Shown here: positions 9,758-21,586 of the stretch, one piece after another
How positions within the stretch are numbered: position 1 is the stretch's first letter
Layout of the letters: each line of letters starts with the position of its first letter
NCBI RefSeq assembly: GCF_010093595.1
Contig: NW_022985438.1
Location: 2,662,786-2,726,785, forward strand
Direction of reading: 5' to 3'
Length of the DNA: 64,000 nt
From: Mytilinidion resinicola
Lineage: Eukaryota > Ascomycota > Dothideomycetes > Mytilinidiales > Mytilinidiaceae
The notes under the pieces: model-generated
Databases searched by the model: none
Told to the model about the DNA's origin: nothing
The model's input: the letters and a program-made list of their open reading frames with translations, nothing else
Position numbers and translations under genes: made by a program

Positions 9758-10911
9758 CTACTTGTTCTCCCCCTTCTTAAACCGTTCCTCGCGCTCTTCC
9801 TCTCTCCTCCGTTCAAGTTCCTTGACCTTCTCAGGAGGACTATCCTCGATCAAATCGCTCTCATTGTTGATTCCAGTCCACTTCGGTAGGCCGTCAGGAA
9901 TATCCATAACGCGCTGACCGTAGAACATGTGACATCTGCGACAAACTCTTAGTAATCAAGGCCCAAAGCTGAGGGACAAACGGTTCCCCGTGGTCTAATC
10001 TTGCTCACCTTGGCTTGAACAGCTCCCTATCCTCCTTGCTCTTGAAATTGACTAAAGACGGAAAGAGCAGAATCATATTCCGACCCTCGTCCATGATCGG
10101 GGAGTGGCAGAAAGAGCAGCGCACTTTGCAGGGCAATTTGTGCTCTATTGATTTCGCGGTCGGGTCGTACCATTCTAGGTCGTGGTGACCTTGCAGGAAG
10201 TTGATGTCCTGGGGTAATAGGTGTGAGACTCAATTGGAATGCAAAGAATGGGCCTAAGAACGTACTTCTTTATGGAAGATTGCAGCCCATTGGAACGGTG
10301 CGGCATGCTGGCGCTGGCACTGTAACATATATCAAGATTAGAACGCTTTTTCAACGGAAGAGTGCCCCGTGTCAAGTCTGTGTACACTTCTCCAAAGCAG
10401 CTTGGAGTACTTCAACGTGTTCTAAGAAAGGAGTGATAGTTACTTCCAGGTAATACATCGAGCCGTATAGGGTAATCCAGCGAACCTTCAGGCCATCTTG
10501 AATGAACGACTTCCGTTGTTCATGAATCTTAAAAAAGCATCAAAGCACGTGACGATTTAGAAAGAAGTATACACACATGACCAATGAATGAACGTGTCTC
10601 CAACTTACAGTACTGCAATGACAAAGCTTCGAATCCAATGGCTCCTGGCGCGAGAGCTCATACTTGACCTTCCCACAATGGCAATTGGCATCATACAGGG
10701 CTTTGAAGTCCTCGCCCTTGTCGTGGATCTTATACGGCGCCCTCTTCTTCCATTCATTGATCCCGGAGACGGACTCGCCATCTGCCTGCTGGGGGTCCAT
10801 CGTTGGCTTGGACGTAGAAAGCGGTCTTCTGAACAAAGCCGCAGTAGTGGCGCTCGCTTCGAAATGTCTTGATAAAGTCGTCAATCTAGGCAGCGCAATC
10901 CTCGCGGCCAT
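9758..10911 (-). CDS. GFA/CENP-V-type zinc-binding domain protein, probably mitochondrial
   Basis: Four exons resolved by frame: 10911-10609, 10319-10266, 10208-10009 and 9935-9758. All three introns have GT-AG ends (GTAAGT, GTACGT, GTGAGC). Cysteines typical of the glutathione-dependent formaldehyde-activating fold are present: NCHCGKVKYE, then CHCSTCQ spanning the first junction, then CSFCHSPIMDEGRN. APFQWAAIFHKE and GHHDLEWYDP are also characteristic of fungal members. The N-terminus (MAARIALPRLTTLSRHF) is basic, hydroxylated and free of acidic residues, as in a mitochondrial presequence; an internal Met at about residue 38 could give a cytosolic form. The C-terminus is a highly charged Glu/Arg helix. 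The family binds zinc and some members act on glutathione adducts, but the substrate here is unknown. Intron 1 (289 nt) is long for this window. Confidence 0.85.
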
Positions 10912-11229
10912 ACGGCGTATTCGTTTCTTTAGGGCAAGATGGCCGGAAACAGTTTGAAGAGCAGGAGAGATTGTTGGAGTTGCTCGGTAGATATTGCCAG
11001 ACGTTCTACCTAGACCCTTCTAGGATCAATGCATCACTTCATCACTACTCCATCTCAATTACGTCATCATGACTTTGATGAACTCGGACAAGCTGTCATT
11101 CAATGACTAGCTTCCACAATCGCGAGCAAAATTCATGCAAGGCCGGTTCTTAGTCAAAACTCCTGCAATGCCGTGTGCCCAGCCAAAAGAGCCTTTCCCC
11201 GCAAAAGTCAATCCCGCGTGCCTAATTCG
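10912..11229. other. Short intergenic spacer
   Basis: 318 bp between two minus-strand genes. It should hold the promoter of the GFA gene and the terminator of the phosphatase gene; no distinct element is recognised. Confidence 0.5.
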
Positions 11230-14200
11230 CTACTTCTTCAACAGCTTCTGCGCCTCTTTAAGGGACAGGCCGAACACGTTAGTGAGGTAATCGAGCCTAA
11301 ATATCCCCGCGCATTAGTGTCCGCAGCTTGATTGGAGTCCCTAGTGCGCTCTATTGGGACGATGGAGGTCTTGGCACTTACTTGATATCGTTTGCGATAC
11401 GACGTTTGACATCCTCAAATTCGTCCTCGCAACGATCGCGTGTTGCTATTCGCATTTTCGGCGATATAGTCTTGACACGCACCTTGAATCTGCCACTGAC
11501 AGGTCGGTGGTCAGACACTCGTACTTCGTGCCGCTGGTAGTCTACCTGCTTTATGCGGCCAAGTCCACGGTAGAGCAGTCTGTCGCACCACGCAGGCGAG
11601 CGCTTCTTCTCGCTCGAGTCGTAGTTGTTCGTGCCAACGTCATACTTATATGTTGGTGCGAATGTGATGGGTGCTTCGTTGAATGCGCGTAGCCTGAAGC
11701 CAGGGTTCCTCCTTCTTGACAGTAGTAATTGGTCTCGCTCAAGGAGCTTGGCCAAATTGTTGGCTTCGACTGCCGCAATGACCGTGTTACGGGGCATTGT
11801 ATCAATCCGATAATTCAAATCCCCGTTCAAAATGCAAACCTCATGATCGAGAATCATGGACCCGTCGCCTCCACCCACAAACAAGTCTGTCCTCCCGGCT
11901 GGGTCAAGTCGAGCAGGCAGAGCCTCTGCCTCCATTATGGCGGCAATGTCGTTGTTACGATGCATAGTCTGCGTTTGTCCAGCGGCCAGATGGCAGTTGA
12001 TGAAGCAGATTGAGCTATCATCTATCACGAATCGCACAATGAGAGCGCCCTAGCTATGAGTTAGATTGGAAAGGACACTTCGTAGAAGAAGCAGCGACCA
12101 TACCTTGTTCCCGTGCAAACCACCCATGCCTAACTTCACTTGAGCGGCGCTCACATCGCGGATCGATTGCCTCATTGACGATTTAACAAAGACACAAGTA
12201 AAGAGGCCGACCAAGTTTGCTGTGTGCAATAGGAAATATGGCTCCGTTGGTAGTATGACTTCGATGGTTCGGACAAGATGATCTCTCCACGCACGATATT
12301 GGTGGCTCATGTGCTCTTGATCTGGCGCGTCCTTCTTTTTGCCTTTCTTGAAGAAGCTCCCTGTGACAGTCAATACCTATTTCTTACTCCATAAACTTGA
12401 CACAGCTTACTTGCGGTGACTTTCTTGTCTTCCAGGTCTACAAGCTCCTGGAACCCAAAAACAAGGATGTCTGAGGGATACTGAGGCTGTAGGAGATCCC
12501 GGAAGAAATTGCCGTCTCGTTCATCATGTCGTAAAGCTGTTGGTTTCGAGGCACCCGCGTTCCAAGTCATCACCGTAGCAGTGACCTCGCGGAAGTCGCA
12601 GAATTCAGAGTCGTGCTCCTGCATTTGAGACTCTGCAAAGCGAGACGCGTTAGTCTTGTCAACTGGCTCCTGGAGGAGATATTGAGGGGCATACCTAGCC
12701 AGTCATCCTTTAGCATTCCGTCCCATAGCCGTAGCATATTGTCCGTGCCCAGAGAAGCTACTTGTAATCGATCAAGTTTCCAGATACTTGTGCGATCGAC
12801 AGCGATGCCAGCAATGGGATTGCTATGTGCATGCCAATCCTTTTTCACCTTCCATGGGTTGCTTTGTGTGTCGTAAACGTAAATCATCCCCGTAATGTAT
12901 CCAGCCCAAAGATAATCGCCTACTCCCACAAGGGAGCTAATCTTGTAAACGCTGACATTGACAACTCCTAAGCACACGAAGTCCTTTTTAGCGTAGATAC
13001 TCACTTTTCCATCATTGTGTCCAAAGTATATCCTATCAGGCTGGCTGCTAATGATGGCGCCCGACGTAACCTCGCCGACGTTAGGTTGCGAGAGAGGCTT
13101 TTGAAGAACTTGAAGGAAAGAGTTGGTATCATTACTTCGTTGGAAAATTCGTATGTCTTTCCCGGTGGCTATCCAGAGCTGCATTCCGGTAATAATGGAG
13201 AAAGTGTGACCTTTCGGCACTCTAAAGCTGTTAGGTGTCTGCGAAAGACTTGGGGACCCTTTCTCGTCTGGTGGCCAAATGTGAATCCTTCCTTCATCAT
13301 CCAATGACCACATCTCGGCAGCGTATCGATAGATTCTGATGATCGCACACCTGGGGTGAGCATTTCCTTTTGTTTGCACCACGGAATGACTCGGAATGTC
13401 AACTTCATGGATCTCGCCGATATTAGTTCCCAGCCACATCCGCTTTCCTTCGTCTTCGACATCTTTGACCGGCCGAAACGATATAGCTGTGACCTTTACG
13501 GTGTCTCCATGGCTAAGACTCATCAATAGCTCCCCGGTCAATAAGCTCCAAACACGAGTGACGTAACCAGTTGTACATATGTACTCCCCACAAACAGCGA
13601 ACAATTTCGTCTCATACTTTGTTGGTATCTCTTGTATGCTTTTCGCAAATACCGGTGGTCGTCGATTTGCTTGTGAGGAGTCCGGGTAATCTGTCAGACT
13701 AGAACCGCCCTTCTCGGCTTGTGCATCCGTATCATCGGAGCTGTCAACATAAGCTTCGACCTGGGTGGCTTGTTTGACTTGAGATAGAAGTGGCCTCCTC
13801 ATGTCGGCTGAGGGTCGTGGTGGTACAGATCGAGAATTGTTGCTAGAATTGGCAGTCTGGAGCGAGGAACTACTTTGAGGACCAAAAGTCTGTGTTCGCT
13901 TCGGTGGGGGTGGGAACCTCGATTTAGGATCCGTTGAGGACGCTGTAGGACGAAACTGGTCCATGGACCTCCGCACTGGAGGCTCTGGAGGAGCTTGAGG
14001 TCTCGATAAAGACATACTCGACCGATAGTCGGCAGTTTCTCGCCGTGGAGGAAGGTAGGGACGGTCTTCCGGCAGATCGCTGGCTAGCTGAGCACGTATG
14101 TTGGCAGCCTGCTTTGACGGTTGAAACCCTAGTGATCTTGCATCAGGAGTTCGCTTTCGCTCTACGACAGAGCGATGCTTTGGTGGCGGCGCGAAGTATC

Positions 14201-15191
14201 CGTCGCGGCTTAGCGGGACGTCCTTAGAAGCTGAGCTACGAGACTTCGCTTGGTTTTGAATAGTCGGAGGAGAAACGTCTTCGATGGGGTTGCTTCCCTC
14301 ACTACTTGGTGGCGTGCTAAATGGAGACACTCGCTCTCCTGATGCATCAGGAAGTTCAGGCGCCAAAGATGACTTTGTGCCTAGATCTATAAATGCAGGA
14401 GGTTTGCCGGATATTTTAGGTTTTGCAGAACGGTTGACAGGGGGAGGGAGTCCAGGGCTCGGCGCTTGTGTTTGATTTCTTGAGTTGACTCCTGCCTCAA
14501 GATTGGGTTGCTTGCGCGGATCCAACGTAGGCGTTGGAGTGTTAGTCGGTTGAAGGAATGGTGTCTGCTTAGCTTCAATGGCAGGCGTTGTAGAACGGCT
14601 TGGTATCCTGAAGTGACGAGCTCCATTTGCTACGGGGGAACCAGATCTAGACCCAGGGGAGTCCAAGCATAATTGGGACACATCTCGAGGCGGCGTTGGA
14701 GCATAACCATGAGATTCAGACGGTTTTGGAGGCGATCGCGGAGACTGAACCGTGACTTTCGGTGGTGACCTTGTTGGAGACCTCGGAGGAGAAAATGCCA
14801 TCATGGAGGTGGGTCTTGGTTTTGGTCTGCTCAAAGGTGTACGTGGTGCTCTTGGGCTGGGCGTAAGAAGACCTTGTTGGCTATTATCCGACCTGTTGGG
14901 CGATGAAGAGTGGCCAGCGTTACTCCTTGGGATATCCAAAGAGCTGCGGCCATCAGCCCGTGACCTGACGTCCTCCGACTGTTGCAATCGATCCACGGCG
15001 GCAGGAGACGGCTGTCTTAACGAAGGTGTAGACGGCGTTGGGGGAGGCTTCTTCCCACTCAGCATGTTCTCAAAATGGCTCCGGAGGGAGGAGACTGGCT
15101 TCTATGGTTGCTGTGAGCTTCATTCGGGCAAGGGAGCGGAGGTCATGCTCACGATGGAGGAGCCATCTGTGTTCTCCGGCGGAGGTTCCAT
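11230..15191 (-). CDS. WD40 repeat plus inositol-polyphosphate 5-phosphatase
   Basis: Six exons: 15191-15153, 15101-12695, 12632-12411, 12360-12104, 12049-11382 and 11296-11230, giving 1,219 residues. The first exon encodes 13 residues and joins through a 51-nt GTGAGC...ATAG intron to a conserved-looking SSLRSHFENML segment, so I prefer it to the downstream ATG at 15065. About 450 residues of Pro/Ser-rich disorder come first. A WD40/beta-propeller region follows (WSLLTGELLMSLSHGDTV, MWSLDDEGRIHIWPPD, LRLWDGML), then the 5-phosphatase catalytic domain: TWNAG, FGFQELVDL, NGDLNYRID, SPAWCDRLLYRG and SDHRPVSG. These are the Mg-binding and catalytic motifs of the exonuclease/endonuclease/phosphatase fold. 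The expected role is removal of the 5-phosphate from phosphoinositides or soluble inositol phosphates in membrane traffic or signalling. The last exon encodes a short C-terminal helix. Confidence 0.92.
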
Positions 15192-15769
15192 GTTGACAGA
15201 GGCCTCTGGTCAGCCCACACCCGGAGTTAGTTTATGAATGTGCACGCAGGAGGCGCTGGACAAGCCCATTGAGGCGGGGAGCTGGCGTTGGGCAGTATGG
15301 GTAGCTCCAGCTTCATAAGATCGCGTAGGTTCGACCAGATGCTTCCAGCTGCCGGAACTGGTACGAATATATAGACCGGTAGTCAAGGAGAGCGCCAACA
15401 CGGTCAAGGTACGGAGTGGTTTCGTGAGCGAGCGATGGAGGTAGGCCCTTAGCGGAAGAATGTCTGGGTGTTTGGGACGCGCAGGCTGCCAAGGGCCGGA
15501 TTGCTGGTGAGCAGGTAGAATGTAGAGGGGTGAGCTAGAGCAGCTATGTGCGAGAATGACGATACAGATCCAGGCTGCGAATAAGTAGGTGAAGGGGGTT
15601 GTTAAGTGCAGGATCACGCTTGCGTGGCATACATTCCGGAGTCCTGAGGCTCGCATCAATTCACGCCGCCACTATTACGGGAGATCCCTCCCCGCACCAC
15701 ACCTGCAGGATTCAGGAACGCGTCCGCGACTGTCAACAGCTGCTGAACGACACCAGACAGGCCGCCGCC
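15192..15769. other. Divergent promoter region
   Basis: 578 bp between the divergent phosphatase (-) and CHY zinc protein (+) starts. No TATA box or known operator stands out. A 149-codon minus-strand ORF across it (15210-15659) has no recognisable features and I do not call it. Confidence 0.5.
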
Positions 15770-16373
15770 ATGTGGTAAGTTCTACCTATGTGGCCTTATT
15801 CAAGACCTCCGCTTACCACCGGGGACTTTGTATACTAACGCCTATGCAGCAAACATATTCTCAACGCCCAGGTGTCCATCCGCTCGCCCTGCTGTACGTC
15901 CTTTCAACCTCCAAGTGACATAATCTTTTCTAACGACTATCTCCAGGTCGTAAATGGTTCGACTGTGCGGAATGCCATGCGGAGACCCAAAAGCACCCCC
16001 TCATGCAAAGCTTCGACATGACCTTCGTGTGCAAGAAGTGCAAGAAGGCGTTCCGAAAGGATACACGGGAATTTGAGGACAGGTGCGCATACGTAGCATA
16101 TGAACTTCAGTGGAGGACAATATCTCATGGGACACAGTGACGAGTACTGCCCGCACTGCGACAACCATTTTGTGCTGGAGGCAAAAACTCCGAAGGCATC
16201 CCTCCAGGTCGAAAGCGAGGACGTGCGGGTAGATGCGCGGTAAGTCCATCCCTTCTCATGAGGACGGACCGAGACTGATCATACCTACCAGCATGCTGAA
16301 AGACGACCGCGTTCAAGCGGAAGAACAGCGCACTATATTCGACGTTAGAGACGCGGCAGACCGCCTGGGCTGA
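15770..16373 (+). CDS. Small CHY-type zinc finger protein (Hot13-like)
   Basis: Five exons: 15770-15774, 15850-15893, 15947-16082, 16138-16239 and 16292-16373, 122 residues. Exon 1 supplies only ATG plus two bases; the ATG sits in a strong GCCGCCGCC context and no other ATG lies upstream in frame before a stop near 15590. Zinc ligands are plain: CKHILNAQVSIRSPCC, WFDCAECHAE, FVCKKCKKAF and YCPHCDNHF. This is the CHY-finger architecture of yeast Hot13 (helper of Tim10), which assists redox and zinc handling of small Tim chaperones in the mitochondrial intermembrane space. Assignment to that role is by family resemblance. The C-terminal 35 residues are charged and outside the finger. The gene converges on the proteasome gene. 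Confidence 0.85.
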
Positions 16374-16712
16374 ATGACTTTCACGGACAACCTTAGTGAG
16401 GTTGTTTAGGATAATTAAGCGTTGCTGCGGCGTCGCCGTATGGAGGAGGCATACACAGATGTCATACGAAGGAACGGCTTGTGGCCATGTTTAAAAGCAT
16501 GAAGAACCCGAAGCCAGCTGAGTGGCCGAGAGCAACGGCAGGACAAGTCCAAGTAGCTTAATTGACGCCATGTGAAGCTGTGAATTCGTACTTCCGCTCA
16601 AGTATTGGAAAGCAAGAGACTCTTTTGATACAGTACAGACCCAAGAAGGCTCTATTGATCCGGACGCCAATGCTAGTTATGCAGGTCCTACTACCTACTG
16701 CATCATCGCGAA
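16374..16712. other. Convergent 3' spacer
   Basis: 339 bp between the stops of the CHY protein and proteasome genes. I see nothing beyond presumed 3' UTRs. Confidence 0.5.
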
Positions 16713-17691
16713 CTACGAGCCTGAAGGTGCATCCCCAGCCGGACGAGTGAGGATTGCGGCAGTGCCGGTGCCTGGCGTGCGGCCTGGTCTCCTGCTAGCT
16801 GCCTCCTCTTGCTTCTCCGTGTTGATACTCTCAACGTACTTCTCGATATCCTCGACTGGCAGCATCTCCAGCGGCTTGCCTGGTGCCATGACCGCGATCT
16901 CGATATTCTTCGCTCCCGTTTGTACAACCTCCAGAAGCGACTTCACGGTCAGCTTAATGGTCTCCTCCCTGTCCATGTCACCCTTGTGATTCCGCTCCAG
17001 GAACTCCCGCACTGTCTTGCTCGATCGTCCGATAGCATTTGCCTTCCTAGTCCAGGATTAGTCCTGAACATAATCAAACATACCACTCGTAACGTACCAT
17101 GCCGAGTAAATGCCTGAAGGCTCCGTCTGGTACAGGCGCGGGGTCTTGTCGTTCGGGTCGAAGCCGACGATGAGCGTACTGATCCCGAATGGCCGAACAC
17201 CACCGCTCTGGGTATATCTCTGTTGCACACCTGCGACGTACTTCGTGATGTATTCGATCGACACTGGATCTTCGACGGTCAATCGGTGGGACTGCGCTTC
17301 TAACCGCGCCTTGTCGACGAGGATTCGTGCATCTGCGTTGAGACCGGCGAAGGCGAGCGCAACGTGGGTGTCGACCAGGCAGATTTTTGAGGGTGTAATC
17401 CTAGTGTCTTGCAGCTTCATGGCGGACCTTTTCTCGCATCCCAGCACGACGATGTCTTTGCCCTTCACTCCCACCGCACAGGTTCCTAAGGACTGTTATT
17501 AAGGCTCCCACCAAGCCCTCTGGAATGTTTTAGTACCTCTTTTGACAGCTTCGAGAGCATACTCGACTTGGAAGACGTGGCCGTCAGGGCTGAAGACTGT
17601 AAGTACCGATAGTATCAGTTTATGAACAGTGTTGATATATCAGAAAGCTGTCTAGCGTACCCGAAAGAGCTCGATCATATCCTGAAGCCAT
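16713..17691 (-). CDS. pre6: 20S proteasome subunit alpha4 (Pre6/PSMA7 type)
   Basis: Four exons: 17691-17661, 17596-17537, 17485-17098 and 17046-16713, 270 residues. The N-terminus ([17 protein letters not shown] then [14 protein letters not shown]) is the alpha-subunit signature. [55 protein letters not shown] and [12 protein letters not shown] match alpha4 rather than the other alpha subunits. Alpha subunits form the gated outer rings of the 20S core and have no catalytic Thr. The C-terminus extends about 20 residues beyond the usual Lys/Glu helix as a Gly/Pro/Thr-rich tail ([14 protein letters not shown]), probably disordered. Divergently transcribed from the dehydrogenase at 18200. Confidence 0.95.
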
Positions 17692-18199
17692 GATGTGATA
17701 TATGTGGTGGATGTGTCAGGTTGAGAGCGAGCCAGAAAGTTATAAAATCGGCGGAAGAGGTAGCGAGTTGTGGAAGGTGAATAGAGCGGGCATACGAAGC
17801 TGGGGAGAGCTTCCGCGTCGTGTTAGCCTGGCCGCCAAGGAAGTCGAACATCAAGGGTATGAAAGAAAGGGCACTCAGAACCATCATATTGAGTAGGGTT
17901 TTAAATGCACTTCTCCCTGATACTCTGAGTACAACATCTCCATGTTGTATTTTATGAGTTGGCCTTACTGACTTTACTCAACTTCTGGCCTTTTGATTGT
18001 TAGGTCTTGCCTATGTCCCTAGTTTGAGGCAATGATACACTAATAAATTCTATACAAGTCCCCCACTCTAGGATACACCACTTTTTGCGTGATCGCCTCG
18101 TCGCCATCGGAGGCGCATAGCTCCGTGGCGGCCTTCTTTCCAGACAAGAGATTAAATTCTCCTCTGTCTCCTCCCTCAAACTCGTTCTTGCTGTCTATT
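17692..18199. other. Divergent promoter region
   Basis: 508 bp between the proteasome alpha4 (-) and FAD dehydrogenase (+) starts. I looked for the yeast proteasome element (GGTGGCAAA) on both strands and did not find it. No other motif is assigned. Confidence 0.5.
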
Positions 18200-20014
18200 A
18201 TGGCGAGCGTGTCAAGATTCTCATTGCCATTGCGGCGACTGAAATGCTCTCCCGCCACCCTTCAGAAACAAAGTCGTTTACGGCCTGCAGCTCAAGTACG
18301 ATGGGCGACAGCTACAACAGAACCTCACCAGGCGGACAAGAGTGGTGGGACGAAAGAAGCCCCAGCGCCTGCGAAGGCCGTCAAATTCACCTCAGAGTCG
18401 TACGAACGCCATCAAATTGCGATCATTAATTCCATGGTACTAATGGTATCGCAGATATCCAGAGCTTAAACGAGACTCGAAGTACTCTCAAATCACCCCC
18501 GAACATGTCAAATTCTTTCAGGACCTTCTCGGGTCAGGGTCCGCCGTTATAGATGGCCTCTCTACAGATGCAACGGATGATATTGAGCCATTCAATAGTG
18601 ACTGGATGCGCAAATACCGCGGTCACTCTAAGGTGGTCCTCAAACCAGGATCCACCGAGGAAGTCAGTAAAATACTCAAATATTGCAATGATAATATGCT
18701 GGCTGTCGTGCCCCAAGGAGGCAACACTGGCCTCGTAGGAGGGTCCGTCCCAGTGTTTGACGAGATTGTTATAAACCTACAGCGCATGACCAATATTCGA
18801 TCATTCGATGAGGTATCTGGAATATTGGTCGCCGAAGCCGGGGTTGTTTTGGAGATCGCGGATAGCTTTCTTGCTGAGAAGAACCATATATTCCCCCTGG
18901 ACCTAGGCGCAAAAGGATCCTGTCAAATCGGAGGGAACGTGGCAACCAATGCAGGAGGGCTTCGGCTGCTGCGCTATGGCAGTCTCCATGGAAACGTTCT
19001 AGGCATTGAGGCGGTCCTGCCGGACGGCACCATTGTGGACGACCTAATAAAGCTACGGAAGAACAACACCGGTTACGATATCAAGCAGCTCTTTATCGGA
19101 GGCGAAGGAACTATTGGCATAATCACTGCAATATCCATTCTGTGTCCCCAGAGGTCCTCGGCTCTTAATGTGGCTTACTTCGGCCTCGAGAGTTATGAAA
19201 AATGTCAACAAGCATTTCGTGAAGCAAAGACTCAGCTTTCCGAGATTCTGTCCGCATTTGAGCTCATGGACGGCCGAAGCCAGAAGCTACTAAACAGAGC
19301 AACTGGTAGGAAATTGCCACTGGAAGGAGAACATCCATTCTATTGCTTGATTGAAACAAGCGGTTCAAATAGCGACCATGATTCCGAGGTGCGCATTGAA
19401 TGATTTTGATACTGACCTACGCTCACTGCTCAAACAGAAACTATCAAATTTCCTCGAACATGTCATGGAGTCAGAGATTGTATCCGACGGCGTATTAGCG
19501 CAAGATCAGACGCAAATCCGGGACCTCTGGTCCTGTCGCGAAGGCATTCCCGAGTGCCTCGGTCACTGGGGAGGCGTGTACAAATACGACTTGTCAATTC
19601 CCATCTCTTCGATGTATGATATTGTCAATGACGTCCGCGATCGAATGACGGAAGCCGGTCTCACTGGAGACGACGATGCGCATCCCGTTGTCGATGTAGT
19701 CGGGTACGGGCACATGGGGGACTCAAACGTACATTTGAATATACCCGTACGACGATATGACAAGAAAGTCGAAAAAGCACTGGAGCCATTCGTATATGAA
19801 TGGGTACAAGGAAAGAACGGAAGTATCAGCGCAGAGCACGGACTTGGCATTCAAAAGAAGCCTTATATAGGTTACAGCCGCAGCGACACAATGGTCAAAC
19901 TCATGAAGCAGATCAAAGATCTCTATGACCCGGTGAGCAAGCAAACCCTGAAACGAACGAGTCATCGCTAATGGTGACCAGAATGGGATCATGAACCCTT
20001 ACAAATACCTATAA
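18200..20014 (+). CDS. FAD-linked D-2-hydroxyglutarate / D-lactate dehydrogenase (Dld2/D2HGDH type), mitochondrial
   Basis: Four exons: 18200-18399, 18455-19388, 19438-19932 and 19982-20014, 553 residues. The first 35 residues (MASVSRFSLPLRRLKC) are basic and hydroxylated, a likely mitochondrial presequence. The FAD-binding PCMH domain shows PQGGNTGLVGGSVPVFDEI, LDLGAKGSCQIGGNVATNAG and NNTGYDIKQLFIGGEGTIG. The C-terminal oxidase domain shows GYGHMGDSNVHLN and SAEHGLGIQKK, with the His/Glu residues that bind metal and substrate in this family. Members oxidise D-2-hydroxyglutarate or D-lactate, passing electrons to cytochrome c, an electron-transfer flavoprotein or pyruvate. Sequence alone does not settle the substrate; the closest remembered architecture is yeast Dld2 and human D2HGDH. 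The last exon encodes only the C-terminal NGIMNPYKYL. Confidence 0.92.
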
Positions 20015-20545
20015 AGGTGTATCAGCCTGACCGCCATGGGATTCCGTATTAGAGTCTTGAATAATCGGACTCGGGCCCTATCAAGGGTCGCCTCGTACCA
20101 CAATTGAGGGTTTATATGCATTCATCGGCGGATATCATAGCTCTAAGTTCGCGTGGCCTCGTCACTTGTTCTATTTCTTAAGCCGCCTGCGTTGACACGC
20201 CCGTCACTCTTTGTGCTTTATCCACCCGGACTGCCTAGTAGGCTAAACTTTGCCGTCCCTTATGTCGACGAGATCATCGACACCAATGCGACCGCCGGCA
20301 TCGCGACCAGTGTTTCCCTTTCTGTAGTACTTGTTGAGAAAGGAGGTGGGGTTCGGATTCGAAGCTACTGAATTCTAGAGGCTGATGGAGGACACTTATA
20401 AGATCCTTTATTCTCGGTGTGCGTGGCAAGAACATGTGCATCTTTGCTTCAACAGGAGGTAGTGTTCTATTGCGAGCAACTATCAAAGAATATCACGCTT
20501 CAATGTCAAATTTCTCTTCCGTGCAATCATAAGTTAGTGCTATTC
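20015..20545. other. Convergent spacer
   Basis: 531 bp between the dehydrogenase (+) and amidohydrolase (-) stops. A 72-codon plus-strand ORF at 20153-20371 has no features of a real gene. Nothing else is seen. Confidence 0.5.
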
Positions 20546-21586
20546 TCATTCTGCAAGCAGCGCTGTCGCATTCTTTTCGTATATTTCTTCTCGTTCCTCT
20601 TCATTGAACAGATCTTCCAGCCCATCCTTCATCCGATCCGCGAAGTTCTTGACAAGCGGCGTTTGAGTGAACGGAAAGTCGCTTCCATACAACAAACTGC
20701 GATGGTCAATGTTGTACCCTTCGAGTAAGGCCTTCAACTGTCCACTTCCACCTTTCTCTCCCGCAAATACGAAGCCGGCTAGATCAAAATAGAACTGCCG
20801 TGCTATAGCTCCGCGGACTTCTTGGTCAATCATCACTGGTCCTGCCGGCCGGATGGAAGAGAAGCCGATGAAACGCGAGATGACGGGTGGCAGACAGCCT
20901 CCAGAGTGTGGGATGATGAAGCGGATGTTAGGACAGCGCGCCACAGTGCCGCTTAGGAAAAGGTTTGTCACCGCGCGTGCCGTATCAAAGAAGAACTCGT
21001 ATATCGGGATCGGATGTTTAGCAGCAAGTGGTGTCGCGTTGACCAGTGTAGGTGGCTCTGAGGTTGAGGTTTGACAGATGACGCAGGGCATCGTAGGATG
21101 GATGAAGACTCTCGCCTTCAGCCTGTCCAGTTCTTGGAACACTGGATCGAAGATATCAGAGCCTAAGTAGTTCCCGTGGTAATTGGTCAGGAGCCCAAAC
21201 CCATCTGCGCCCTCTTCTTTGGCCTTCTTGATCTCCTCGAACGTGGCGTCGATGTCTGGCAGTGGTAGGGCCGCCCAGTAACCAATCTTGTCTGGATGAT
21301 CGCGTTTGAGAGAAGCGGCATACGAGTTGCAAAAGCGCGTCAAGCGAATGTTGAGGGCATTGTCGTTGGCGTTGATGTTTGTGCCGGGAGAGCTGATGCT
21401 CAGGATTGATTTGGTGACATTTGCTTTCGACATCATCTCCAGGTGGCCTGCGAGAGACCATGTTGGTATGGCCGGCATCCCGTCGGGCTTCGAGTGGCCA
21501 TTCTTCCGGAGCTCGTCGCAGTACTCAGGAGGCAGGAAATGGGAGTGGACGTCTATCCGTGGCGGTAGTTGACTTTCTTCACCCAT
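20546..21586 (-). CDS. Amidohydrolase-2 family decarboxylase (ACMSD / 6-methylsalicylate decarboxylase type)
   Basis: Single exon, 346 residues from the ATG at 21586 (MGEESQLPPRIDVHSHF). An in-frame ATG 129 bp further upstream lies beside the TATA-like element and probably belongs to the leader. Metal-site motifs of the ACMSD-like TIM barrel are in order: DVHSHF (HxH), the His of VFIHPTMP, IIPHSGG, and the Asp of LLYGSDFPFT. Members are Zn-dependent non-oxidative decarboxylases or hydrolases acting on aromatic acids such as aminocarboxymuconate semialdehyde, 2,3-dihydroxybenzoate or 6-methylsalicylate. The substrate cannot be read here, and there is no polyketide synthase in the window to suggest 6-MSA. 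The start is close to the divergent MTHFR gene. Confidence 0.88.
   Translation of the reverse strand: MGEESQLPPRIDVHSHFLPPEYCDELRKNGHSKPDGMPAIPTWSLAGHLEMMSKANVTKSILSISSPGTNINANDNALNIRLTRFCNSYAASLKRDHPDKIGYWAALPLPDIDATFEEIKKAKEEGADGFGLLTNYHGNYLGSDIFDPVFQELDRLKARVFIHPTMPCVICQTSTSEPPTLVNATPLAAKHPIPIYEFFFDTARAVTNLFLSGTVARCPNIRFIIPHSGGCLPPVISRFIGFSSIRPAGPVMIDQEVRGAIARQFYFDLAGFVFAGEKGGSGQLKALLEGYNIDHRSLLYGSDFPFTQTPLVKNFADRMKDGLEDLFNEEEREEIYEKNATALLAE

Noticed and set aside
15210..15659. 149-codon minus-strand ORF in the phosphatase/CHY divergent promoter
   Set aside because: Composition is uninformative, with no splice partner or domain, and it fills a region expected to hold two promoters.
20153..20371. 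72-codon plus-strand ORF between two convergent genes
   Set aside because: Mildly hydrophobic but without signal peptide, domain or splice continuation; it lies in a presumed 3' UTR.
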